Shown: positions 21,497-32,925 of the stretch, piece after piece
How the letters are laid out: the number at the start of each line of letters is the position of its first letter
Numbering within the stretch: position 1 is the first letter of the stretch
Assembly: GCA_019914945.1 (NCBI GenBank)
Contig: CM034108.1
Span: 6,334,001-6,398,000, forward strand
DNA: 64,000 bases
Direction of reading: 5' to 3'
From: Typha latifolia
Taxonomy: Eukaryota > Streptophyta > Magnoliopsida > Poales > Typhaceae
The notes under the pieces: generated by a model
What the model saw: only the letters and a program-made list of their open reading frames with translations
Database searches by the model: none
What the model was told of the DNA's origin: nothing
Program-made: the position numbers and the translations under genes

Positions 21497-21915
21497 TCAC
21501 AAGATGTAGATGGCTCCTGTGTAAGCTGGGAAGTAGGCATGTCTACATCTGTTGGCTACTCTACTATAGTGTGCTCTATGGTTGGCTCCTCTAGTCGCCT
21601 CCTCTCTAGTCGCCTCCTCTATGGCTTGCTTTGTAGTAGCTGTCCTTTTTTCTCTCCCTCTACCTCTTGCTCTACCTCTACCTCTACCTCTACCTCTACC
21701 TCTAACTGCAGGAGGTGGTAATGGCTGATGCTCTCCAGGAGCTAACACTGGCCTATGCACTATAGGAGGAGCATATAAATGTCGCGACTCATCAACCATT
21801 TGCAATGCACTAGTACACATGTCAATAATCGCACTCATCGATGCTCGACCACCACTACTACTCCATGCGGCAAGTGCATCTAAGCCTCGATGGTGAATAT
21901 TGGATAAAATATGAA
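21497..21915 (-). pseudogene. Unrecognised fragment with Arg-Gly repeat
   Basis: Reverse-strand ORF 21497-21838 extends upstream to about 21915 (SNIHHRGLDALAAWSSSGGR, MSAIIDMCTSALQMVDESRH). Then a Pro-rich linker and a strictly alternating Arg-Gly run, then a basic, Ala/Thr-rich tail. The run comes from a CTACCTCTAC microsatellite. The N-terminal part could be the end of a TE-borne gene of the plant mobile domain type, but I cannot identify it. Confidence 0.3.
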
Positions 21916-22035
21916 CCTACACCAAATATTATGTAGTTAGTTCAGTTTTTGGTAAATCTCAAACCTTTTAGGATATTACAATATATAATAAACATACCAT
22001 CGCCTCAATAGTCATGCTAGAGGGCGAAAATCGCA

Positions 22036-22112
22036 TGTTTAGAACTTGTTGGCTAGCATCTATAAATATGGGGATGGCAGCCAAATTTATTATGCTATTA
22101 GAATATTGGTTT
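22036..22112 (+). mobile_element. Small gypsy LTR fragment
   Basis: GAACTTGTTGGCTAGCATCT... to ...TTAGAATATTGG matches the TATA region of the LTR at 11510-11575. Confidence 0.65.
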
Positions 22113-23351
22113 TTGCCTCAATGGTACTAGTCGAAAATAAGAATACATAGCGAAAAATCTTGCTTGCTTATCGGTGATAAAGAATACCTTTAAAGGGAAC
22201 CTTAGACATGATTTCGGGGAAGGGCATGCTCGATGAAGCCAAAACCTTAGAGTAGAAGAAGATGATAGCTACGATGGATATCCCCTAGCAAAACCTTTTA
22301 TTGTTCTTCAAGTACGAAAGAAGATAATGAAAATATTATTTTTTTTATTTTAAGTCAATAATTGCGGTCTCTACAGGGCAGCAGTACTCGAGTACATGAA
22401 GGGCAAACTTGGAAGAAAAATAAGAAAAAAACCTCAAGTGCAAAAGAAACCGAAAATGACCCTAACTTGCCAAATTGAAAACTAAGTGGGTTTTCGATAC
22501 AAATAACCCTAATAATAATTATCAGTAGCATATGAAATAGAAGATGAAAAAGATGAAGAATAAGATGAGTACGAGTCATTTCTCAACCTCTTATAGTGTC
22601 CCGTTAATATTTAATGAAGCACTAAATGACAGAAAGGGCAAAGTTAGAAGAAAAGTAAGAAAAAAGTCTCAAGTGGAAGAGAAACAAAAAATGACCCATA
22701 CTCGCCAAATCGAAAACAAAGTGGGTTTACGATGCAAATAACCCCTATTATTACAATAATAATATTTACCTACTAGTTAGATATACATAATATATGTTTA
22801 ATTCTTACGGCATTCACCTCTAAATTCTTAGAAGATTAATCCAAAACATATATGGTACTACTCTCAAACATCAACATCATCGTGCCAGCTTACAATTATT
22901 GTTGTATTAATATTAAAAAATGACTATTATTATTAAATACATATCCATATAAGTAAGTCATTGTTGTAAGTCATTCTTAATGCCAATCATTCTTAATTTG
23001 TTAAGTTTGCAAGTCAAACATAATGCGAGTCTTTAGGGACTAAATAATATTGAAATTTATCTCAAACTAAGATAGGATAAGATGTGAGTTGCTTCCAATA
23101 CAGCCTACTAGCTTGCATATTTTCTGCTATTAAAATAAAAAAAAGAAATTTATAACGAAATACATATGAATAAATTGTTGTAAGTCATTCTTAATTTGTG
23201 CGAATTATTCTTAAATTGGTAAATTTACAAGTCATTCATTAAGCCGGTTATATATGCTTCTAGATTCCTTGTTTGGTTCCTTTAGATATGATTGTAAACA
23301 TGCATCTCAGTGCATTCATCAAGTGCAGCAAAGTAAGCTAAGAAAGACAGA
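22113..23351 (+). repeat. Copy (i) of the PP2 5' flank
   Basis: Nearly co-linear with 41219-42465 upstream of the PP2 gene, with a 35-bp deletion near 23252. It ends in AAGAAAGACAG, about 12 bp before the position of the PP2 start codon, where fragment G3 begins. No PP2 exon follows. An internal tandem duplication of about 240 bp (22380-22500 vs 22615-22745) is shared with the 41-kb copy. The TATATAT seen at 42394 is changed here to TAGATAT. Confidence 0.85.
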
Positions 23352-23417
23352 TCATTTGGTATCAGATCTTATTAGTGGTATCAGAGTTTATCACTGATTC
23401 CCACTAATTAGCGGGAA

Positions 23418-23990
23418 TTGAGGGGATTCCTTGGGTTGACGGGGTGCTACCGGCGATTCGTTGCCAACTATGACAAGATTGCTCCCCCCACTGACGGGCA
23501 AGGTGACGGAGGCCTTCAAGCATTAAAGACAGTCATGTCTACCACACCGGTTCTAGCACTACCAGATTTCAACAAATCCCTTGTGGTGGAATGTGACGCT
23601 TCGGGTGAGGGCATTGGAGCTGTTTTGATGCAAGGGGACAGGCTTGTGGCATATATGAGCAAGGCATTATCAAACCGGTCATGATAGCTATCCACCTACA
23701 AGTGCAAAATGCTAGCAATTCTACACGCCGTCATCAAATAGAGACCCTACTTGATTGGCCAACGGTTTACTATCCACACGGACCAGCGTAGCTTACCCTA
23801 CTTTATGGAGCAACGTGTGCACACCCCAGCACAGCAACGGTGGGTCACGAAACTTCTTGGGTATGACTACAAACTAGTCTACAAAAAGGGGATCGAGAAC
23901 CGAGCGGTTGATGCCCTTTTGCGCCAACTGGACACAAGTGAGCTCGTCTCCTTTTCAGCACCAACCCTTCCTCTATTTTCAGATATATAG
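23418..23990 (+). pseudogene. Gypsy RT thumb and RNase H (G3)
   Basis: FLGLTGCYRRFVANYDKIAP, LVVECDASGEGIGAVLMQGD (RNase H start), HTDQRSLPYFMEQRVHTPAQ, QRWVTKLLGYDYKLVYKKG and ENRAVDALLRQ. Two stops between 23680 and 23740. About 190 codons of an RNase H region; no YxDD box. Confidence 0.85.
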
Positions 23991-24095
23991 GGAACCAATG
24001 CAAAGGATCACATCATGGAGGAGCTTGAGTAAGAGTTCAAATATCGCTTCCTTAATTTCAAACCTTGAGGATAAGATTACGGAAGCGTGGTGGAT

Positions 24096-25000
24096 TGATA
24101 CGATTCAAACTTCATCGATGTCATCTCGAGCATGGATAAACTTTAGGGGTGTCTTTGTTTCTTATTTTGGTGTGTAATTCTTAGAAAAAATAAGTTTTCT
24201 ATATGTCGCGTTTGAACGCAGGTGGAGTGCGTTCAAACGCGCTTGTGAACGCCTGCATCAGGTTCACACATTCAGAGAATGTGAAATCTGCGTTCGAACG
24301 TGCTTGCGAACGCCTGCATTGCGTTAGCACATACAGAGAATGCAAAATATGCATTCGAACCCGATCGGGCGTGTTCGAACGCGGTCGATGAAAATTTACT
24401 GTTTTATGATTAATAATTGCCATTTTTGAATTGTTTGGTTAGCCTCTAAAGGTGTGGATGGCAACCATGGAATCATTATGGAATGACTTGAGTTTTTCCC
24501 TAGCCTCCTTCATCTTCTTCTCTCTCGTTCTCTCATTCCCCGGTGTCGCCGCTTCTAGCCTTCCTCGATCGGCCAATCACCCTAGACCCTTAGGTGCGGC
24601 CCACTCCTCCCCCCTTCTTCCAATCCATCTATCACCTTGGCTTGATCCCTTTCATCACCCATAACCCTTCCACCACCACTTATTCACCGGTGCCACCCCA
24701 TTATTGTTGGTCCACCACCCTCCACCATCACCAAGGATCTCGTGCCTCCATCCATGGATCCAAAGACGAACTCCTTGACGTTTCTATACTAATCAGACAA
24801 TATCTTGAGATCCCATTGTCCGATTCGCCTAAAACTTAATTTGTTGGAAAGCTCTTTTCCGGAGCTACAACATATCAAAATTTTACATATATTCAACAGC
24901 TTTATATTTCAGGATTTATTTTTAAATTTCCATGTCAGATCCTGTCCAGATATGAAAATCGGGATAGATCGAACCTTCGCCTAAAGGGGAGATCGTAACA
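24096..25000 (+). repeat. 3' LTR of G3 (Q type)
   Basis: TGATACGATTC... to ...GATCGTAACA, 905 bp, with a TTCGAACG cluster at 24205-24390. Colinear with 55736-56704. Confidence 0.82.
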
Positions 25001-25225
25001 GGATCCTCAGAGGTTTCATTATCTCCTTTCTTAAAAGAGATGAAACCTTTAGATTTAAAGGTGGCTCTTATTGAATTATTTCCTAGAGAAGGATTCAAGT
25101 CAAGTATCTTCCCTAGACAGCAAATAATGACCCTTGTAGTTGTTTGGATGCGATGCACACTGAAGTCTATAGGTGTGCACTGAGCTCATGCTGGCACATG
25201 AGTTGGCGGACGACTTTTTAGAAGT
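25001..25225 (-). repeat. Dispersed repeat, reversed copy of 58860-59090
   Basis: Shares CAAATAATGAC/GCGATTATTTG-type blocks, a GATGAAACCTT block and a CACACTGAAGTCTA block in inverse order with 58860-59090. In both places it lies directly after a Q-type LTR, so it may be older flanking DNA or another element. Confidence 0.6.
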
Positions 25226-25237
25226 CTAACCCACCCG

Positions 25238-26108
25238 ATTTGTTAGGTATATTGCAAAGAATGTCATGGATAGGTAGGAAATACCACACAATTAATCATC
25301 AACAATGCAATTGGCAAGAAGGCCATGCACCTTTATGAGCAGGAAATTTACGAATTTGAATTTATATATGATGAAAAATATTGATGGATTTTATTAACGC
25401 ATAACCAACACAAAGTATTAGACCCACAAGATCTCATATTTAAACACACAGAGCATACAAAAGATGCCACTTTATTTTAATATCATCGAGGGTGATGTGG
25501 GTAGTCCAAATAATTTATAGTAGCGGTGATGCATCTATATTGGCTTGATTTGCACTCCCTTGATAATGAGTCCGCTCTTGGGGTTGGTATTTGTGGTCTC
25601 ACACATTGAGAAGTTAATCAACCCTGCATCGACATGAAGATCGGCCCAAATGTCTACCGGCATTTCATCAAGGCTAGCCGTGGTGGAGGATGGCATCTCG
25701 TTTGGTAAGTTGAGGGTGAGGTTCACAAGGATCTTCCAACCTTCAAATGAATCCTTTTTAATCACTTTGAACACAACGCTGTACTTAGTACCTTCTATGA
25801 GCTCGCTCATATCAAAGCTCCCGGTGGCCTCAAGCCACCACACCTTCACAAGTCGAGGCACTTCTACCAAAATATTTTCTGTGGATCACAAATTTGGTAA
25901 ATTCAATGAGTATTTCAGACATTCTTATATATATATAATTGATTATAGTACTGAAAATTAATGGAATTATATAGGCACTACCAATTTATATGCTAGAAAA
26001 TATATAAAGCACCTATCAGACTTGACCAAGTCCATGTCCAGTAACTGCTTCGTCCCGGTCCATGCGATGGATAGATTTCTAGGGTACACCATAAAATCTT
26101 TACGTGCA
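25238..26108 (-). pseudogene. Broken PP2 (phloem protein 2-like lectin) copy: part of exon 2, exon 3, 3' flank
   Basis: Reverse-strand counterpart of 42645-43490. Exon 2 remnant (RKDFMVYPRNLSIAW) starts at 26108 against the 5' LTR of element B. A +1 and a later -1 change replace the YWTWTW segment. The splice acceptor before exon 3 is altered to CCACAG/AAAAT, shifting the frame by 2. Exon 3 (25535-25890; VPRLVKVWWLEATGSFDMSE) lacks six residues of VGDFVAFGAG. Exon 1 and the start codon are missing; the matching 5' flank lies at 32926-34050 on the far side of element B. Non-functional. Confidence 0.88.
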
Positions 26109-26976
26109 TGTTAGGTTTTTAATTATTGACAATTGTGTACAAAATATTCAAAGTGTATTTTTACATGTATATGAGCTTTATACAAGTCTAGAATATCTCT
26201 AGTTTGAAGAATTGCAAGATTATTAGAGAAAAGCTATTGAATTCACACTGCATTCACAAACGCGTTCGAATGCGGGTACTGCATTCACACATACCGAGAG
26301 CTGCGTTCACAAACGCGTTCGAACGCAACCTGAAGAATTCAATCTGTCGCGTTCGAACGCACTCAGGCCCGTTCGAACGCACCTGAGATCAAGTCAGGTC
26401 GTTCAAATGCACCCGGGCCGCGTTCGAATGCACAAACAAAATTTGAAAATATTGGATTCTCATGAGTTCGGATAAGACTTAGATTTGGCTCTATCTTGGA
26501 GATCATATATAAGGTTTGTGATGCCCTATCTCTAGTGTGGTTGAAGAAGTATTATTAAAGGAGACTTCTTGAGGCTACATCGGTTCTTCAACTAACAAGG
26601 TTCTACTCATCTACAAAACTTAATCTCTCGTCTTAAGGGCTATCTAGACGAAAGAATAATCTCTAGAGTTACTGAGGTTGGACTTAAATCACGAGAAGCA
26701 GTGAATCGTGGGTTTTAGCGAGCAAGACTTAGAGGAACAAAGTCGTTTAGATCGACGGGTTATTCTGTGAGTCAGTCTTGTAACTGCTACTATTCTAGTG
26801 ATTGGTTTTGATCCGAATTTGTATGCGTGGTTTTTTCCTATTTGGGTTTTTCCATGTTAAAATCTTTGCGTTCATCTCTACTTTCATTCTTAATATTTCT
26901 ACTGACTTTTACTTAAGCGAACGAGTAATATCATTGCCTAATATTTAGATACATACTTGTGTCTAGGCGTTTTTCA
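26109..26976 (+). repeat. 5' LTR of element B
   Basis: TGTTAGG... to ...TTTTTCA, 868 bp. Only two array units (TTCGAA at 26265 and 26318, 53 bp apart), against four irregular ones in its own 3' LTR. Confidence 0.9.
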
Positions 26977-26978
26977 AT

Positions 26979-26990
26979 TGCTATTAGAGC
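26979..26990 (+). promoter_or_regulatory. Primer-binding site (element B), decayed
   Basis: TGCTATTAGAGC, 10 of 12 bases matching TGGTATCAGAGC, two bases after the LTR end. Confidence 0.7.
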
Positions 26991-27000
26991 AGGTTCTCTC

Positions 27001-27548
27001 AGATCTAAAAGGGAAGAACAAACTTGACAAGATTCTAAAGGCTCAGATCTCTAGAAAAGACAAGTATGGTGTTGGATACACTAGTAATTCAAATAATAAT
27101 AAAATTGTCTTCATTTCTACAGGTATACAAAAGGAAGAATATCTAAAGTCATCAACCGCATTTACAAAGCAATCTTGGATGAATGCTTCTAAACTGAAGT
27201 TGAATCTACAAAGTGGTAAATCTTCCACGGCACCAAAGGTAAACTTTAGTCACACTCCTCAACAAAAGGTCACTAGAAAAGGGTTTGTTCTGAAATGCTA
27301 TCATTGCGGCATTCTAGGGCATTTTCGACCTTATTGCAAATTTTTGCAAAAACCTAGAAGTGCTTTTATTTATGGGATGAAAACAAAGGACGTATGGGTC
27401 AAGAAAAGTGATTTGAAATGTTATGTTGTGCATACAACATTGAAAGCTTTAAATTCTGATTTATGGTATTTAGACAATGGCTGTTCAAGACATATGTCCG
27501 GTGACAAGTCTTTATTTTCTAATCTCGAAAAACATGAAGGGGGGTTGT
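27001..27548 (+). pseudogene. Copia gag C-terminus and protease (element B)
   Basis: Open reading of about 180 codons: KGKNKLDKILKAQISRKD, knuckle CYHCGILGHFRPYC, protease start WYLDNGCSRHMSGDKSLFSN. The catalytic DSG triad is DNG here, so the protease would be dead even if expressed. The gag N-terminus, including the acidic segment seen in A, is deleted between the PBS and 27001. Confidence 0.87.
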
Positions 27549-28800
27549 GACATTCGAAGATGGTAATTCATCCAAGGTAATAGGTAAAAGAAAGGTAAGT
27601 TCTCCGGGGGTTCCTATTCTTGAAAATGTTCTTTATGTTAAGGGTTTGAAAACAAATCTTCTGAGCATCAGTCAATTTTGTGATGAAGATTGTGAGGTAA
27701 AATTTTCCAAAAATGATTGTACGATTCTAGATCATGATGGTAATGTTATATGTTATGGATCTAGAACATCTGACAATTGCTATGTTGTTGGAACGTCACA
27801 TAAACTGAAATGTAACAGTGCCTCTTTCGACATTACAGATCTTTGACATCAATGTCTTGAACATGTGAATCACAAGGAATTATTTACTCTGTCAAAACAA
27901 AAAGTGGTAAGAGGAATACTTAAGATAAAAGAAATGTCAAAAAGAGTGTGCGGTTCGTGTCAAATTGGAAAACAAATTCGGATCTCACACAAGAAGGTAA
28001 ATGCAGCTACCACCGACCGTGTGCTTCAATTAGTTCACATAGACTTGATGGGTCCAACAAAAATAGAAAGTCTTGGAGGTAAACGCTATATATTCTTAAT
28101 AGTCGATGATTACTCTAGATATACCTGGGTTGCCTTCTACGTGAGAAGTATGAAACCTTTGAAGTTTTTAAATCACTATGCTTAAAATTGTAGAATGAAA
28201 AATCTACTACCCTAGTTAGGATTCATTCTGATCATGGTAGATAATTTGAAAATGAAATTTTTTTCTATATTTTGTGATTCTCTTGGTATTCAATATGAAT
28301 TTTCAGCTCTTATAACTCCTAATAGAACGAGATTGTGGAAAGAAAGAATCAAGTTGTGCAGGAAATGGCTAGGGTTATGATTCACGCTAAAAAGGTTACT
28401 CAAAGGTTTTGGACAGAGGCAGTCAATACAACGGTAATGTGATAAATTGTGTTTATCTAAGATCAGATACAAAAATGACTGCATATGAAATATGGAAAGG
28501 TAAGAAACCTAGTGTTAAATATTTTCGAGTTTTCGGTAGTAAATGCTATATCTTGCGTGATCGAGAATATTTAACTAAATTTGACAGTAGAAGTAGCGAA
28601 GGCATCTTCTTAGGGTATTCTAATAATAGCAGAGCATACAAAGTATCTAATCTTGACACTTCTACTATTATGGAATCTGCTAATGCTATGATAGATGAAT
28701 CCACGACTGATATAACTGAAGCTACTCCTATTTTTGTTTTTGTAGATACATATGACGAAGAAAGTGGAAAGGAGCTTGATTTAGAAATTGAGAATTAGGA
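27547..28800 (+). pseudogene. Copia protease end, GAG-pre-integrase and integrase (element B)
   Basis: VPILENVLYVKGLKTNLLSI, then DL*HQCLEHVNHKELF (GAG-pre-integrase with TGA in place of Trp near 27845), VCGSCQIGKQIR, first Asp in LVHIDLMGP, VDDYSRYTWVAF. From 28180 frameshifts break the second Asp/Glu region; 28472-28800 is open again with FRVFGSKCYILRDREY and EGIFLGYSNNS. Confidence 0.87.
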
Positions 28801-29340
28801 CAATGACAAAGTTGAAATGAATAAAGATGACTGCAACGTACCAGAACCATCTGCCAGAGTGAAATCAAATCATCCACTGTCACAAGTAATCGAAAACGTG
28901 AATTAACCAATTAAGACAAGACGACAAATCCAAAGTGAAGTATCATTTACTTGTTATGCATCTTCTTTTGAACCTAAAAATGTGAAGGAAGCATTGTTAG
29001 ATAATTCTTGGGTTAATACTATGCATGAGGAATTAGAGCAATTTTCTAGGAATGATGTTTGGTATTTAGTTCCTAGACCAAAGAATGTGAACATCATTGG
29101 AACAAAATGGATTTACAAGAATAAAAGTGATGAACATGGCAATATAATTCGAAATAAAGCTAGACTAGTAGCACAGAGATATACTTAGGTTGAGGGTATA
29201 GATTTTGATAAGAGATTTGCTCTGTTGCTAGATTAGAGTCTATTCGTATACTGCTTGCTATTGCTCATCATTTAAATTTTAAATTATTTCAAATGGATGT
29301 TAAAAATGCTTTTTTGAATGCTACTCTGAATAAAAATGTT
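28801..29340 (+). pseudogene. Copia reverse transcriptase N-terminal part (element B)
   Basis: NTMHEELEQFSRNDVWYLVP, GTKWIYKNKSDEHGN; then frameshifted RLESIRILLAIAHH and FKLFQMDVKNAFLN. The sequence jumps after AATAAAAATGTT at 29340 to spacer DNA matching position 7318 of element A, so the catalytic YVDD region and RNase H are deleted. Confidence 0.87.
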
Positions 29341-30080
29341 TAATGCACTCATAACGTGTGTATATTCTTGAGTGATCATGACATTATGAAATATTTTTTT
29401 AAATAGCTCACTATTGACTTTGATTTGCACAGTTTGACCTCATGCTTAGTCATCACAAATGTGTTCATAAAAGATCAATGAAAAGGGTTACAATGAGTTA
29501 GTGTGAAAGCAATCTAGTTTAGAGTCCAGTTTGACTCAGTACATTGCTTGCAAATTAAATAAAAAACAATTTGATATATGTGAATATCTTCTTGCACATT
29601 GTTTGATATGTATTACAAGAAAAGAGCTACCTACTAATGTGTGAAAGCCATCATTGCACCTATATGGTTTAAGTATATAAAAAAAATTATAGGAAAAATT
29701 CCTGTTACATTATGGAGAATAAGTCGAAAAGTGCAAATTTAAATACTAAGTTGGTTTGACTCTTTGTGTTGGTTTGGCTACTGTGTTGTATCATTATTTA
29801 AATATGAAAGTTTATTTAAGAAGAATGTTTCATGTTATCAATGCTCAACTTGCATATGCATATTGTTATGATCAATCAAGATTAATTTAATTTTTAGTGA
29901 TCTATTAGAATTGATTATAATATGCCTTTGATGATTTGATTAATCTGTGTATGACTTATTTCATTTGATTGTCATATTCTATGTCTTGAATCTATTTTGA
30001 ATTTCTAGAACTGCATCTCCAAAAAGATTTTTTTTTAATTTTTTTCTTAGACTTTTTACTTAAAAGAAAAAAAAGAAAAA
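29341..30080 (+). other. Non-coding spacer (element B)
   Basis: Homologous to 7318-8020 of element A throughout; no reading frame. Confidence 0.75.
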
Positions 30081-30182
30081 AGGGCGTTCGAACGCAAATT
30101 TTTGAGTTCGAACGTAGTGACTGGCGCGTTCGAACGCGCAGACTGGTGCATTCGAACGCACTCGAGAATTCTTTATATATTG
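30081..30182 (+). promoter_or_regulatory. Candidate internal promoter of env-like gene (element B)
   Basis: TTCGAA at 30087, 30107, 30129 and 30151, then TTTATATATT about 20 bp downstream. Spacing (20, 22, 22) equals element A although point changes have accumulated between and within the sites. Confidence 0.55.
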
Positions 30183-30633
30183 CATCCGAACCCAAGGGTT
30201 TTCATCTTCTATCTTCCAAACCCTAGAAACGTTTCATTTTCTCCCTCTCAAATCTTCAAGATCTTGGTCTTTTTCATCAAATTGCTCACTACAAACCCTT
30301 TTAGAGGGTAGTTCTCCTCCGGATCTAGCGTTTTCCGGCCAAATCTCTTAGTTTTTCTTCACTTTTGCGAGAAATGATCATCCATCAATTTTCCTATTTT
30401 TTTATTCAATTTAGTCTCTTGATCTTGATTAATTTCATGCGTTTTTGAGTTTTGATCACGTTAAAGTTACTATCTTGATGTTTCTTGTCTGATTGAACGT
30501 GATATCTTAGCATTTTCAAGTTGAAGATGGATTTCATTTAGGGCCTTCATGGTTTCTAGAATTTTTTTTGGATTTCTACTGTTTGTTTGCTTTGGGCATG
30601 TATTGAATCTTGCAAGTTGTTTCTTTCTTAAGA
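30183..30633 (+). other. Leader of env-like gene (element B)
   Basis: CT-rich leader with AACCCTAGAAA. The intron donor seen in A and D is changed (GAGAAATGATC), while the acceptor side TTTCTTTCTTAAG is partly kept. Confidence 0.45.
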
Positions 30634-31642
30634 ATGCCTAGAAAAGCTGCAATTTCCAAGAAACCAAGGCCGCCTTCGTCACCTACTTCAGCTCCCAAGT
30701 TTTCTACATCTACGGCTGTAGGGCGATATAAACATAATTTTGGCACTCGACCTGTTATATGTGAATGGCCAGTGGTTATTTCTGATTTTTCTGCCTTGGG
30801 GATCGAACAGATCTTTACTGAGCGAGGATGGTTATCCATGTATCGGATGAGCGGGACTGCATATGTGAAAGTTGTCAGGGAATTTTTCAGTAATGCCACG
30901 GTTTTGGAACGCTGTATACGTTCTACTGTCCGTGGAGTTTCGATATACTTGGACTCCGATGTCATTCGTGCTGAACTCCAACTTCCTGATGGCGAGTTCC
31001 AGTATCTATCGTCTGCTCCGCTTCCTGATGTCAAAAGCTATGCTGGTACTGTGTTAATCAAAGGGGAACGTTGGAAGGGAAACATGATGCCTCATGCGAA
31101 ACTGACATCAGTGGCTCGCATGCTTCACCTACTGTGTCTGTACAACGTCACCCCCAAGACTCAACATTCCAATATTAGTCTAGATCGTGCCTTCCTCCTT
31201 CATGCGATGCTATCGGGAGTTTCTATTGATTTGGCTGCGGTAATATACGATTTCATTCTGACAGTTGCATAGAAAGAAGCGCCTCGTGAAGAGTTGTCGT
31301 TTGATATTTTTATTACCAATTTGTGCAACTTCGCAAAAACCGTTGGATCGGATAACTTTTAAGCGGAGTCAAGCTCGTGATCAATCATCTCCTCTCAAGC
31401 CGTCGTCTTCCGCCGCTGGACGTTCATCACACCTCGACATTTCAGATGACAGTTCTGACGATAATTCATCTCATACTGAAGGGGAGTTATCATAGTTCTC
31501 TGACCGTTTTGATCAGCTTAGCACTCAGGTGCAGGACCTCCATTCAGTTGTGAATGATTTACGAGCTGAGCAAGCTCATCAGGGGACCGTACTCGATTTC
31601 ATGTTGTCAATTCTTCATCGTCAGTTCTCTCCGAGTTCCTAG
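30634..31642 (+). pseudogene. Env-like / putative plant transposon protein (element B), best preserved copy
   Basis: Open for 212 codons from ATG 30634 (MPRKAAISKKPRPPSSPTSA) to TAG 31270-31272, where A also has TAG but C has CAG. Domain 1: GRYKHNFGTRPVICEWPVV. Domain 2: IFTERGWLSMYRMSGTAYVK to STVRGVSIYLDSDVIRAELQ. Domain 3: GTVLIKGERWKGNMMPHAKL to RAFLLHAMLSGVSIDLAAVI. After the stop, DIFITNLCN then a short deletion and frameshift, a Ser/Asp-rich tail and the normal end at 31640. About 340 residues in the ancestor; soluble-looking, no signal peptide. Sirevirus env-like position; biochemical role unknown. Confidence 0.78.
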
Positions 31643-32028
31643 TCTTTGGCATTTGTGTCAAAAAGGGGGAGAGTGTGTGTGAGTTTAGACGTGTGTTTAG
31701 AGTTTAGAACTTTACTAGTGTAGGGGGAGTGCTGGCATAGGGGGAGTTTACTAGTTTATGTTTACTGCATAATAACTTTGCTTGAATACCTGTGAACTTT
31801 GTTTGCTTGAGTACTTGTGAACTTATGCTTGCTTGAGTACTTGTGAACTTATGCTTGATTGATAACTTGTGTTTGGATTGTTATTCATTTCTAGTTATTT
31901 TCACTTGATCTTAGATTGGTATATTCTTATTTGCAGGGATTGATGTGCTAAAAGTAATAGACTTGTTGAATGCTTATTTTGAATTCTTTGTAATACCTTG
32001 TAAACTAGATGTTTTGTCACAAATTGCC

Positions 32029-32036
32029 AAAGGGAG
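32029..32036 (+). promoter_or_regulatory. Polypurine tract (element B), degraded
   Basis: AAAGGGAG shortly before the 3' LTR start TGCTAGG (TG plus a mutated TTAGG) at 32041. Confidence 0.75.
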
Positions 32037-32040
32037 TGAT

Positions 32041-32925
32041 TGCTAGGTTTTTAATTGTTGGCAATTGTGTACAAAATATTCTAAGTATATTTTTTTACAT
32101 GTATATGAGCTTTATACAAGTCTAGAATATCTCTAGTTTGAAGAATTGCAATATTATTGGAGAAAAGCTATTGAGTTCACAGTGCGTTCACAAACGCGTT
32201 TGAACGCAGTGCGTTCACAAACGCATTCGAACGCAGTGTGTTCACAAACGCGTTCGAACGCGGGTACTACGTTCACACAGACCGAGAGCTGCGTTCACAA
32301 ACGCATTCGAACGCAACCTGAAGAATTTAAGCTGTCACGTTGGAACGCATTCGAGCCCGTTCGAATGCACCTGAGATCAAGTCAGGCCGTTCGAACGCAC
32401 CCGGGCTGCGTTCGAATGCACCAACGAAGTTTGAAAATATTGGATTCTCGTGAGTTCAGATAAGACTTAGATTTGGCTCTACCTTGGAGATAATATATAA
32501 GGATTGTGATGCCCTATCTCTAGTGTGGTTGAAGAAGTATTATTGAAGGAGACTTCTTGATGCTACATCGGTTCTTCAACTAACAAGGTTCTACTCATCT
32601 ACAAAACTTAATCTCTCGTCTTAAGGGCTATCTAGACGAAAGATCAATCTCGATGGTTACTGAGGTTGGACTTCAATCACGAGAAGCAGTGAATCGTGAG
32701 TTCTAGCAAGCAAGACTGAGAGGAACAAAGTCATTTGGATCGACGGGTTATTTTGTGAGTCAGTCCTATTCTAGTGATTGGTTTTGATCCGAGTTTGGAT
32801 TTGTGGTTTTTTCCCGTTTGGGTTTTTCCACATTAAAATCTTGGCGTTCATCTCTGCTTTTGTTCTTAATATTTTTACGAACTTTTACTTAAGCGAACGA
32901 GTGATATCATTGCCTAATATTTAGA
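32041..32925 (+). repeat. 3' LTR of element B, 3' end truncated
   Basis: Colinear with 26109 onward but ends in TATTTAGA, missing the last 25-30 bp. Array cores at 32199 (TTTGAA), 32226, 32252 and 32306, so some units are 26-27 bp, half the usual period. The TATA region reads AATATATAAGG near 32490. Confidence 0.87.

Larger units (their letters stand above)
23352..25000 (+). mobile_element. G3: gypsy remnant without 5' LTR
   Basis: Begins almost directly with two PBS copies (23357-23368 TGGTATCAGATC; 23376-23386 TGGTATCAGAG), jumps to RT/RNase H (23418-23990), then a GGAAGCGTGGTGGAT purine-rich tract and the 3' LTR (24096-25000). Gag, most of RT and integrase are absent. The LTR is of the Q type, so this may show what the autonomous partner of Q1/Q2 looked like. 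Confidence 0.7.
26109..32925 (+). mobile_element. Element B: Ty1/copia SIRE-like, deleted, inserted in the PP2 copy
   Basis: 5' LTR 26109-26976, PBS 26979-26990, gag C-terminus to RT start, a large deletion at 29340 that removes the RT catalytic core and RNase H, spacer, internal promoter, env-like gene, PPT, and 3' LTR 32041-32925 lacking its last 25-30 bp. No TSD: left flank is PP2 exon 2, right flank is PP2 upstream DNA, so about 255 bp of target including exon 1 was lost. Confidence 0.88.

Noticed and set aside
25650..25961. Forward-strand ORF over the PP2 pseudogene (also 42856-43107 reverse)
   Set aside because: Shadow frames opposite the PP2 exon 3 reading, which has the family motifs.
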